Part shown: positions 1-10,620 of the stretch, one piece after another
Numbering within the stretch: position 1 is the first letter of the stretch
How the letters are laid out: each line of letters begins with the position of its first letter
DNA from: Nematostella vectensis
Lineage: Eukaryota > Cnidaria > Anthozoa > Actiniaria > Edwardsiidae
Length of the DNA stretch: 64,000 nucleotides
Assembly (NCBI RefSeq): GCF_932526225.1
Contig: NC_064046.1
Coordinates: 8,357,219-8,421,218 of the forward strand
Direction: 5' to 3'
Position numbers and translations under genes: made by a program
Notes under the pieces: model-generated
The model's input: only the letters and a program-made list of their open reading frames with translations
The model's database searches: none
Told to the model about the DNA's origin: nothing

Positions 1-146
1 CAAATGAAGCTTAGGCCGTGATCCTTTAATTCTCCTTTCTTGGGAAACCTTGGCGAGAACATGGACACCTTAGGCGATAGACGCCTTAGATGGTAATTGA
101 GGGTACCATATGGATGCTAAAAGGCCTTCACCTTTTCGTGTCACAG

Positions 147-3100
147 ATGGTGAAAGAGCAGCGCGGAAGACTGACCGAGTTGTCTCGAGGAAAGCAGGAA
201 GTCGTGGCTGAGTACAAGGTTAGTGTCTCATTTGCAATGTGTTCTGGGCGTGGTGATATTATCAAAGCATTATTTTGAGTATTTATTATTCGACTTGTTT
301 CGTTTTCGTTCTCAGGATCGCATCCAGACCTTGGAAGGTCAGCTGAACGATGCGCGGCGCCAGCTGAACAGACTCGAGACACTAGAGCAGGTTAGATCGC
401 GTGACACCAATAGCACCACTCTAGATTGTGTTACATTATTTGCTAGTTATATGTGACATGACGAAGCATGATTGTCTGTACACAATGTGTCAAATGTTGG
501 CTATGTGCTAGTTATATGTGACATGTCAAAGCATTTGGTGCAAAGCAGGACGCCATCAAATTTTGTTGCAATATTGTTGTCCTGGTGTTGGTGTCCAACA
601 GTACAATGCTGCATGCTCTTCTAACAAAGTTGGCAATTTCTGTGGAAGTCTTTATGGTGGAACAATGAGCTTGTTGCTTTAGTCAGGAGTGACTGGCACT
701 TTCATATATTATTCCCACTACAACTGAAAGTCATAAGATATGAGAATATTTTACGTACTAACACCAACCGCTTCGAGAAGCTCATTCCTTGTAAATACGC
801 AAAATACTTGGTGAATTTTATTATTCCAATTTAGAGTAATAGTTGTAATCAAGGTCTACTTCTATGAAAGGTATCCCCCTCCGCAGGCAACTCTACTCTG
901 TCTGGTATTGGCTTTTTTGTTGAACCGGCCTTTATTCAGATTCGGGATTCCTGTGTTTATGTTTTAAAAGACGCAGTGAACTGGTACCCCGTCCCCCCAA
1001 TGCGTTATTTTACTCCTCTATTCCCCACAGGAAGCCCACATCCTATTTTTTTTTTCTTATTAATGAGACGATATGCCTGCGGAGGAGGCTATGCGAGAGG
1101 CATAATCTAATCATTATTTTTTTCATTCAACTAACCCCCCTCCCACCTCCCTCGGTTCTCCCTCTTTTGTCAGGATAAGTCCAAGCTCGCTGCGCAAATC
1201 CGTGCTCAGGAGTCTGTTATCGAGGGGTTGCGCACAGAGAGGAAGCTATGGAGTCAGGAGCTCGCCCAGCAAGGTAACCATGGAGTCCACTGCTGCCCTT
1301 TCTTATTATTGCTTATTTTCACTGTAGCTACCCGCTATAAATGGCTTTAAAAGCCTTTTTAATCCCTATCTTGTCGCTGAGTTCCACCGTAGCTGTCCAC
1401 CATGGATGCTTTGAGACCTTGCTTATCCCTTTTTTGTCCCTTAGTTTTGTGTAGCGACAACCCGTAGTAGGGTCAGGAGCCTTTTCTGATCCTTGCCTTG
1501 TGCCTCAGGTGCCTCTCTTGCGTCCGACCGAGGGCGACTGGAGTCTCGTATCGAGGTCCTCACGGCCGAGCTGAATCAGATGAAGAAACAATCACAGGTA
1601 TTTTCAATAATCATTATGTCGAGGATTATTATTATTATGATGATGATTTTTTTTTTCATTTTTATTCTCATTTTTATTACAATGTTGCAAGGACGCCCAA
1701 CACCACACACCCTATAACATAAGATTAAATCAATGATTTACATTTGTACTGTTATTTTTCCATTACATATCATTTTTCCATTACTCACTTTTAAATAACA
1801 TTACATTATATCTTGGGTGCACAAAAAACGATAGTTCAAAACCCACCCACAACGCATCATCATGATGATGATTATGTTGAAGATTATCATGATGATGATG
1901 TTTATGTTGAAGATTATTATAATGATAATGATGATTATGTTGAAGATTATCATGATGATATTATTATGCCGAGAATGATCGTGATGATGATGATGATTCC
2001 ATGATTTTTTTTATGATGACGATAATGCTAGTGATGCTGATCATCATGATTATAAATTACTATTGTTTTTATTATAATTATTATATAAATCTATATAGTA
2101 ATGCATAATTGGAATAAATGTGAAGAGAGTATTATCTGTATCATTGTCAACCTTTGTTTCAGAGTGATAACGAGACGATTCGCATAAAGGCCAAGTTGAT
2201 TGAGGATCAGACGGACTCCACTCGCAAGCTGAGACAGGTATATTGTGATCTATGTGGCATAAAGACGGCTAATCTACCTAAAAAGAGAAATGTTTAGCTT
2301 TTATAATGCTAGAAACGTTTTCCTTAGGCTTTGTCTGAGCGTGAGAATGAGATCAAGAGAATTCGTGACGAGAATGCGAAGCAAGTGGCAGACCTCGAGC
2401 AAAAGCTGGCGTCAGAGTTGACAACAAGCACGGAGCTGCAGGTAAGGACGACGGTATTCGCTGTAAAAACTCACAGCTCCTAATCCAGACAGGATATGGA
2501 GCAAGTTTGTTAATTAAGGCAACAGATAATAGAAAGAGTTACAGTTGAAAACCTACAGTTTTGATTTATGAGAGACGTTTTCAATCAGAAATCTTTATTG
2601 GAATCTTTAAATTCTACAAAAGATGCTTTTCCTCTCGATACCAAATAAAGGTCTGTGATATAATCTTTCCTGTGGGAATGTATGAAACAAAAAATTGTAC
2701 CCTCTTTTTGGGGGGTGGGGGGGCAGGAAGTTGTTCGAGCTTCTAAGAGATCATTAAACTCACTTTATATATCATGAGTTACTATATAAACAAGGGCGTA
2801 GCCAGGAGGGGGCCCAAAAAAGGCCCATATGATATCTTATAAATTTACTGTATTTTTGGACCCCCCTTCGCTAAGCCCCTCTGATTAAACATGAAAAAGT
2901 TTTGATAATGTAAAAACGTTTGTAACAGGACGAAGTGGATGCTCTAAGACAACGTAAAGATGAACTCAAAACACAGCTCCGAGACAGCCAGGAGGAGCTA
3001 GAGAAAACCAAAGATGGGCTGAGGTAAGTGCTTATATATGTGTGTATATTTGGGCTATTTACGCTCTGTTGCATTTGCGCGACGCGGCATCCAACGAACC

Positions 3101-4597
3101 GGACTCGCTCAATATTTTTTTGGAAAAAATAAAAACTTTATTCCAATAAATACCAATACAGGTGATAACTTACAAAGTAGGCTGGCTTGTATGCCTGACC
3201 TCTGTACATAACATTTAATGACATCATCACAATATTTCTGAACCAGACTCGTAATGGAGTCATCTGTTAAGCTTAGAGTGTTATTGTGGCGTGCTTTCTA
3301 AATCATTCTTCCCCGAGGCACTCAAATAGAGACAATATAAATTTTGCTAGAAAATATTATGTAATGCGTTGTGTGTAGTGGGTGTGTAGTAGTTGAACTT
3401 AACATGTTTACCCACTGGCATGTTCATGATAAGAAGAACACACTTCCGGGGGCTTCTATCTCAGGTCGCTTCGCAGCAAATGGCAAGAAAAAAGCGGACT
3501 CATCACACAGATGGAGTCTGAGGTCGTCCAGATGCGAGACAACTTTAAAGAGAAGGAAAAGACGCTTACCGAAGAGAGAGACAAGGCCATTACCGCGGCA
3601 AGGTAAGGGGAGTAGTGTTGGCGGGACAGGGGCGTCACCGCCCTCAGATATAGGGGGTAAGGGAGGAGTCCCAAAGCTATTACTGTGTGACGGGGAGTGG
3701 GGGTAGGGCTAGTAGGGGACAAAGCCGTCACTATCACCAGGTGAGGGGAGGGGGTATAGGGGGGACAAAGTCAACAAAGCAACGTTCTTTATTTTAAAAA
3801 AAACACTACAAGTTAATACAATAATAATAATATTAATACATTTACTATAAAGAATTCCATGTTTTTATAGATCGTTTCTTTTACAGAATCTTATACAATT
3901 ATTACCTATAATATACAATCATTATAGTTATTATGTAACTTGTCTTGAAGCGCTTCGATGGAGAAACTCAAATCATGTGATGACGCGTTCCGCCGTCAAT
4001 TGGAATCTGTGAAGCACAGCCACGAAAAAGAGGTGGACAGGATTCACAAGGAGAAGCAATCCGAACTAGACCAGGCCAACCAGAGGGTAAGTCCCACTAA
4101 ACTATGCCAAAGGTTTAACTCCCGCCTGGCCAGACTAGCTAAAGGGTGGCCTTTTTTCTTACAATAATGGCCTTTTTAATGGACATGGTTCTTTGTTTAG
4201 GTTTTTTATATAGGCCCACTAATTGACCGTTTTCTTTTCTTGTTTTTCTTTACAAGATTTTGGATTGATTATGGATTTTCAATCCCTAACTTGCATCAAG
4301 TCAACGCATGAACGTGCCACATAATGCTACCTTTAAATAAATTGTCAAACGCCCCTAAGTAGCTTTCAGTTTTTGATGATCGTTTCTAAACCAGATAAGA
4401 TGTTGTTGTAAAAAATTTGATTAATCATAACGCGATATGATTCTTATCGCACATCGCGTGATTTTCAGGTCCTAGAAGTCGAGGATGAAATGCGACAACT
4501 CCTCCAGGAAAACGCACTGACAAAGAAAACCTTGGAAAAGAGGATCAACAAGCTCACTTCCGCATTCACAGAGATTCAGCAAGACTTGGCGACATAA
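147..4597 (+). CDS. LRRCC1: LRRCC1 (CLERC) centrosomal coiled-coil protein, C-terminal ten exons
   Basis: Exons at 147-218, 316-390, 1174-1273, 1509-1597, 2163-2237, 2328-2441, 2929-3023, 3465-3602, 3951-4086 and 4469-4597 have GT-AG borders and compatible phases. They join into 340 residues ending in TAA at 4595-4597. The product is continuous alpha-helical coiled coil, rich in E, K, Q and R. Landmarks shared with the vertebrate protein as I remember it are MVKEQ at the start, LRTERKLWSQELAQQG across exons 3-4, IRIKAKLIEDQT in exon 5, MEKL-DDAFRRQ in exon 9 and the terminus TEIQQDLAT. LRRCC1 is a centrosome/centriole protein of roughly 1,030 residues with N-terminal leucine-rich repeats; this piece is about its last third, and the 5' exons lie left of the window. 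The final codons lie inside the first unit of a minisatellite. The acceptor of exon 9 is the least certain border. The family call is strong; function is taken from family knowledge. Confidence 0.9.
391..1173. other. LRRCC1 intron, no other feature seen
   Basis: This 783-bp intron lies between the second and third exons in the window. I see only T-rich stretches and a pyrimidine-rich acceptor tract before 1173. No repeat or coding signal was recognised. Confidence 0.6.
1598..2162. repeat. LRRCC1 intron with degenerate ATG/ATT trinucleotide-rich DNA
   Basis: Around 1615-1660 and 1855-2060 the intron is dominated by imperfect GAT/ATG/ATT trinucleotide runs, with the phrase ATGTTGAAGATTAT recurring. 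Open frames here encode only D, Y, H and M-rich low-complexity peptide and are not genes. Confidence 0.6.
2791..2883. mobile_element. Short MITE with GGGCGTAGCCAGGA-type ends, internally deleted copy
   Basis: The left end CAAGGGCGTAGCCAGGA and the right end GCTAAGCCCCT match the termini of the elements at 14281-14431 and 56270-56429. This copy lies in an LRRCC1 intron and is shorter, about 90 bp against 150-160 bp, so it has probably lost part of its centre. A clean target-site duplication is not visible here. Like its relatives it is probably a non-autonomous hAT-type element. Confidence 0.65.
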
Positions 4598-5585
4598 CAT
4601 ATACAGATAGGTCAAAACATCACAGAGATTCAGCAAGACTTGGCGACATAACATATACAGATAGGTCAAAACATCACAGAGATTCAGCAAGACTTGGCGA
4701 CATAACATATACAGATAGGTCAAAACATCACAGAGATTCAGCAAGACTTGGCGACATAACATACACAGATAGGTCAAAACATCACAGAGATTCAGCAAGA
4801 CTTGGCGACATAACATACAGATAGGTCAAAACATCACAGAGATTCAGCAAGACTTGGCGACATAACATACACAGATAGGTCAAAACATCACAGAGATTCA
4901 GCAAGACTTGGCGACGTAACATGTACAGATAGGTCAAAACATAACAGAGATTCAGCAAGACTTGGCGACATAACATACAGATAGGTCAAAACATCACAGA
5001 GATTCAGCAAGACTTGGCGACATAACATACACAGATAGGTCAAAACATCACAGAGATTCAGCAAGACTTGGCGACGTAACATATACAGATAGGTCAAAAC
5101 ATCACAGAGATTTAGCAAGACTTGGCGACATAACATACAGATAGGTCAAAACATCACAGAGATTCAGCAAGACTTAGCGACATAACATACACAGATAGGT
5201 CAAAACATCACAGAGATTCAGCAAGACTTGGCGACATAACATATACAGATAGGTCAAAACATCACAGAGATTCAGCAAGACTTGGCGACATAACATATAC
5301 AGATAGGTCAAAACATCACAGAGATTCAGCAAGACTTGGCGACGTAACATATACAGATAGGTCAAAACATCACAGAGATTCAGCAAGACTTGGTGACATA
5401 AAATACACAGATAGGTCAAAACATCACAGAGATTCAGCAAGACTTGGCGACATAACATATACAGATAGGTCAAAACATCACAGAGATTCAGCAAGACTTG
5501 GCGACATAACATATACAGATAGGTCAAAACATCACAGAGATTCAGCAAGACTTGGCGACATAACATATACAGATAGGTCAAAACA
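4567..5585 (+). repeat. 54-bp minisatellite overlapping the LRRCC1 stop codon, about 19 units
   Basis: The unit begins CACAGAGATTCAGCAAGACT and ends ATAGGTCAAAACAT. It is usually 54 bp, with 52-bp variants that lack one TA step, and units are nearly identical. The first unit holds the last coding codons of LRRCC1 (T-E-I-Q-Q-D-L-A-T-stop), so the array grew out of the end of that gene. Because 54 is divisible by three, the reverse strand carries repetitive open frames (for example 5174-5683); these are artefacts of the array. Confidence 0.95.
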
Positions 5586-6105
5586 GTCTGCAAACAGGTC
5601 AAGAACACGTGACGAACAGAACAAATTACACGAATACCGCATAACAAGTCGATACAGGTTACGAATTTCAAACAATAGGGCAAAATCTAATCTCGTCCCA
5701 TCTTGTACAGTGGAATTTCACATATGCTTTTGTAAAAAAAGAGTACTTCCTTAAAGAAAAACACAGTATTTATCGTCAATATTTTGTCAATGTGGCTTCT
5801 ACGAACAAGAATCTCTAGCATTGCAGCTTCAAATTTCGGAAAATTTGATTTGCGCTGTCTGCTGGAGGTTAACGTGCGGTAATGCCTAGTGCACACGAGT
5901 GACATAACGACATAACAACATAGGCGCACGCACTCTTTAATAACGACATGGACATAATGACATAAAAGAAAAAAAACATGTTTTATCTTTTATGTCGTTA
6001 TGTTCATGTCCTTATGTTGGGCTTATGTCAAAATGTCGAACCATTCACACTTGAATATATGAACAAAAGGGTGCACGCGCCTATGTCGTTATGTCATGTA
6101 TTTTC
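5586..6105. other. Intergenic spacer with an imperfect inverted repeat
   Basis: The spacer lies between two arrays. About 5940-5968 (GACATAATGACATAAAAG) is imperfectly complementary to about 5980-6035 (CTTTTATGTCGTTATGTTC), and variants of the word GACATAA recur. This could be a small palindromic element or simple-sequence drift. No coding region is supported. Confidence 0.5.
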
Positions 6106-7267
6106 ATATTTAGCATATATACTATGGGATTTTATTATTTAGCATATAAACTATGGGATTTTCACATTTATCATATATACTATGGGATTTTCATATTTAT
6201 CATATATACTATGGGATTTTCACATTTAGAATATATACTATGGGATTTTCACATTTAGCATATATACTATGGGATTTTCACATTTAGCATATATAATATG
6301 GGATTTCACATTTAGCATATATACTATGGGATTTTCACATTTAGCATATATACTATGGGATTTTCATATTTAGCATATATACTATGGGATTTTCATATTT
6401 AGCATATATACTATGGGATTTTCACATTTAGCATATATACTATGGGATTTTCATATTTAGCATATATACTATGGGATTTTCATATTTAGCATATATACTA
6501 TGGGATTTTCACATTTAGCATATATACTATGGGATTTTTATATTTAGCATGTATACTATGACATTTTCACATTTAGCATATATACTATGGGATTTTCATA
6601 TTTAGCATATATACTATGGGATTTTTATATTTAGCATATATACTATGGGATTTTCATATTTAGCATATATACTGTGGGATTTTATTATTTAGCATATATA
6701 CTATGGGATTTTCACATTTAGCATATATACTATGGTATTTTTGTATTTAGCATATATACTATGGGATTTTCATATTTAGCATATATACTATCGGATTTTC
6801 ATATCTAGCATATATACTATGGGATTTTCACATTTAGCATATATACTATGGTATTATCATATTTAGCATATATACTATGGGATTTTCATATTTAGCATAT
6901 ATACTATGGGATCTTCATATATAGCATATATACTATGGGATTTTCACATTTAGCATATATACTATGGCATTTTCATATTTAGCATATATACTATGGGATT
7001 TTCACATTTAGCATATATACTATGGTATTTTTATATTTAGCATGTATACTATGAGATTTTCACATTTAGCATATATACTATGGGATTTTCACATTTAGCA
7101 TATATACTATGGGATTTTAACATTTAGCATATATACTATGGAATTTTCATATTTAGCATATATACTATGGAATTTTCATATTTAGCATATATACTATGGG
7201 ATTTTCACATTTAGCATATATACTATGGGATTTTCATATTTAGCATATATACTATGGGATTTTCATA
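6106..7267. repeat. 28-bp AT-rich minisatellite, about 41 units
   Basis: Tandem copies of a unit close to CATATTTAGCATATATACTA followed by TGGGATTTT run without a break, with scattered single-base variants such as CACATTT for CATATTT. The core GCATATATACTATG is largely palindromic and AT-rich. There is no coding potential. It lies directly downstream of the 54-bp array and shares no sequence with it. Confidence 0.95.
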
Positions 7268-7938
7268 AGAACGCGCGCTCTGGCTGATTCCGGCTGAACC
7301 AGACGAAAAAACCCACCATCATTGCCTGCGGTGCCATTTTTAATTCCTTTTGCGGGACTTGTTTTGTTTGGTTTTTGGGTAATAATCTGAAGTTAAAAAA
7401 AGAACTTATCCTGCGACATGGACTCTGCTCTTTCGTCCTTTTTCCTTAATAAACAAAGGTCCCATCCGTTCCGCGACGCATGTTGTACAGGCGGAATGAA
7501 ATGCTCGACTCTGTTAGATTTTTTATAGACAAATGCAAGAACATTGTTAAGTTCCTGCGTTTATTCCATACGCGTCATCTTCTATAATCCGCTATAATTC
7601 CAATTCTAATAAAATCGTTGCAACGTCAGCTTTTCTCTGCACTATTTTTCGCAAGCTCTCGCGCAAGTCACCGTCATTTACAACTAGAAAACATGCTAAA
7701 AGTAAAGCCGTGAGAGAAACTACGACAACTTTTAAGTACAAAAGAGTGTTAAAGAATTATAAGGAATATTTGGCAAGTGTTTGGAGTCCATTCTCTACAA
7801 AAACAAGAGCAAAAATTGTACTTGAGAAATCAAACACAGCACACGCTCGTTTGAATTGGAAAATAAAATTCAAAAAAGCGCGCGCTTTTGAAATGGCGTC
7901 ATTATAGTGCACGCGCGTACAAACAACGAATTTGACAT
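7268..7938. other. Unassigned intergenic DNA
   Basis: About 670 bp without tandem structure. A GCGCGCGC-rich patch lies near 7878-7912. The 65-codon open frame at 7710-7907 has no recognisable motif and is not supported as a gene. Confidence 0.5.
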
Positions 7939-7999
<61 letters not shown>

Positions 8000-8104
8000 G
8001 TAGGTAGGTAGGTAGGTAGGTAGGTAGGTAGGTAGGTAGGTAGGTAGGTAGGTAGGTAGGTAGGTAGGTTGGTAGGTAGGTTGGTAGGTAGGTAGGTAGG
8101 TAGA
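7939..8104. repeat. Compound tetranucleotide microsatellite (GATA)n(GGTA)n
   Basis: About 15 GATA units are followed by about 26 GGTA units with two TTGG interruptions. It abuts the 3' end of the reverse-transcriptase fragment on the minus strand, so it is probably the expanded 3' tail of that retrotransposon. Confidence 0.95.
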
Positions 8105-8975
8105 TTCTTTGATTTCTGCAATGCATTCCACCTTTTAGCTGCTACAGACTTAAAGCTGTTTTTTGCTAATGTATTCCGAGCCTTGGGAAGTACTAAGTTA
8201 TGGTTTGCTGCATTTTTAGTGTTCTTGTTATGTACATCACTACACTTAACGAACATATCCCTGATATAGCATGGGGTCATATTGTTCATTGCCTTAAAGA
8301 GCAAAACAAGTTGTAGGTAGATTATTCTCTTGTTGAAGGGGACAATATTTAGTTCTTCAAAAAGTGGTTTGGAGGGTGCATCCCATTCCTTATCGAGGAT
8401 AACCCGCGCACATCGTTTCTGGAACTTGACCATATCGTCGATGTGTTGCTTTTTAGTCGAGCCCCAGACGATAGCACCATAGTCTAATATTGGCTGTATG
8501 AGCGAATGGTAGAACAGGGTTCTTGCTTTAAGTGAAAGGAATTTCTTTGTCCTTTTTAACAAGCCTAGTCGCTTGGAGATCTTATTGTGAATGTACTTGA
8601 GGTGGTTGTCCCAGGTTAAGGAGTTGTCTAATCTTATGCCAAGCAGTTTAACTTCATTGACACATTCAAGCTGGCCATTTTCTGTGCTGACTGTCAAATC
8701 CTTTCCTGCCAATTTGCGCAACTTTGGCTTGCTACAGATAAGCATTGATTTGGTTTTGCTTTGGTTCAAAACCATTTTGTTTTCATTCGCCCATCCATTC
8801 ACCTTTTTTAGCTCTTCAGTAAGAATAGACTCAACCTCACTAATGCTACTTCCACTTGCGACTTGTGTTGTATCATCTGCATATATCTCGAGTGCGCTGT
8901 TGGAGACTACAAGTGGTAAGTCATTAATAAACAGGATAAACATTAAGGGACCTAAAGCATCGCTTAAAAACCTAT
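8105..8975 (-). pseudogene. Non-LTR retrotransposon reverse transcriptase, 3' fragment
   Basis: The minus-strand frame is open throughout and encodes the C-terminal half of a LINE-type reverse transcriptase. It has LGPLMFILFINDLP, then the catalytic box YADDT, then the thumb-region phrases VKLLGIRLD and LFYHSLIQPILDYG, then FQKRCARVI. The N-terminal half, endonuclease and first ORF are missing, which is typical 5' truncation during target-primed integration. The frame reads straight into the GGTA/GATA tail, with no stop between the last domain residues and the microsatellite. It resembles the CR1/Jockey group; the exact clade is unresolved. Confidence 0.88.
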
Positions 8976-9696
8976 CTATTTCTCGCTATTTTTCGTTCTG
9001 TTTCAAGAAACAGCTGTTGATAAGGCTACGTTTTCTTCTAAAGTGTGTTATAGGCCACTCTAGAACTCTATTGTAGCATTTTGGTCTCTCTCTACGGAGC
9101 TCTTCGCTCAGTGATGACGAATGACAGCTTGCCTTTTATATTGCGCGTTTTGTTTACATTTTGATTTGATCAATCATTTAATCAAGAGTTATTTAATCGA
9201 ACACCACATCATTTTATATAATTTAGTTGTTAATAGATTATACTAATAATCTAAATCGCGTGTTAAAAAACAATTTTCGTGCGACTTTGAGAAATGCAAA
9301 ACAAGTTGCAAAGGGGGTGTCACACGCAAAAGTATGCGCGTGCGACCTGCAACAGTTTTTTTGCGAGACAGGTCGCAAGAGAAAAAACGTACGTGTGACA
9401 GGACCTTGAATTAGAAATTGAACATAATGTACTTGATAGGCATTTTCATATTTCATTTTGTTTCCAAAGAAGGTGAAAATATCAGATTTATTTTACGCTT
9501 TTGTTAGAAAATCGACGTTGATATTCATAAAAAATACAATGATTATGAATAAAGAGATAAAAAAACACGATAGTGTCAATCGCGTTTTTATCCGACTCTC
9601 TACTTGTCACATGTAACAGTTAAAAAATAATAAAACACGCACATCCCGCATGCATTTATCATAGGTTATTTTGATAGAAGTCTAGTCTTTCCACAT
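8976..9696. other. Unassigned intergenic DNA
   Basis: Unique AT-rich sequence. Overlapping frames at 9227-9456 on both strands show no domain. No repeat or gene is recognised. Confidence 0.5.
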
Positions 9697-9869
9697 GTGT
9701 AGTTCCAGAAAATATGCATACCTCCCTATTGAGGGGGTCGGAGGTATGACCCCCCACCCCTCTGAAATTTCCAAACCCCTGGAAAAATTCCTGGGCGTTT
9801 GAACTCCCCTACCCCCCTGGAATTACCAATCCCCTCAATGGGGGGGATGGATACTTTCTGGAACTACAC
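9697..9869. mobile_element. Palindromic MITE, about 173 bp
   Basis: The left end GTGTAGTTCCAGAAAATATG is the reverse complement, with few mismatches, of the right end that finishes TTTCTGGAACTACAC. The similarity continues inward through CCCTATTGAGGG and CCCTCAATGGGG. CAT flanks the element on both sides (9694-9696 and 9870-9872 region), a possible 3-bp target duplication. It is non-coding. Confidence 0.75.
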
Positions 9870-10620
9870 CATAAAAAAGAGGGTTAAGAGAAAAAACATT
9901 GCTTTTTTTAAATGTAATTTCATTTTTTATATAAAAATGTATAATTTCCGCCCATTTAAAATTATTTAACAAAAAGAAAGTGTTCCCTTTTTATCTAGCA
10001 TAGAGCCGAGCACTTCATTCCGCGTTCCATTCCGATAATTATTACGGAATCATTTGCGGGCCTACTGTGTCCTTTTTTGGGATGTCTCTTTCGGGCCCTG
10101 TACAGACCTCTCAATAAATCTTTTTCTTATCAGAGGTCGTTAAGGTATACCTGTGGTAAAACAGGATCTCGCCCCAGTCTTTCCTTCCGAGGCCTGGTTT
10201 CACTGCAAGTCAACAAAAATGAAACGAATACCCGATCAAAGCGGTACATGTTGTCAGCTGAACACAAAAACTTAATTTCTACTTAAATTAGGTAACTGAA
10301 TATACCAGAACAAATCAGATTATGTTAGGGTATGTCTAGAAGTAAGAACCAGAATTTGTTTGTAAGATCAACGCTGATATTGTCTTTTTTCCATTGTGTT
10401 ATGTTACTAAAAATACTTCTATCGACTAAAAGACTATTTGAATGCAAAAGGTAATAGTTAAGTTTTTTTACTTTATGATATTATCTTTTCTTGTTTAGCT
10501 TTAGTTGTCTATATTTTGATAATCTCAAACTTTTAATATGTCCCTTCACGTTAGATGACCGAACACTCTGGACAACGGGACAAAAATAACAAACAGCCGT
10601 TTTATCGGTTAGATTGTAGC
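9870..10620. promoter_or_regulatory. Upstream region of the zinc-finger gene
   Basis: About 750 bp of AT-rich DNA that must hold the promoter of the gene starting at 10621. No TATA box or other element can be assigned confidently. Confidence 0.3.

Noticed and set aside
3371-3706. 111-codon plus-strand frame
   Set aside because: It overlaps a confirmed LRRCC1 exon in another frame and runs into both flanking introns.
5174-5683. 169-codon minus-strand frame with repeated cysteine/leucine peptides
   Set aside because: Antisense of the 54-bp minisatellite derived from the LRRCC1 3' end.
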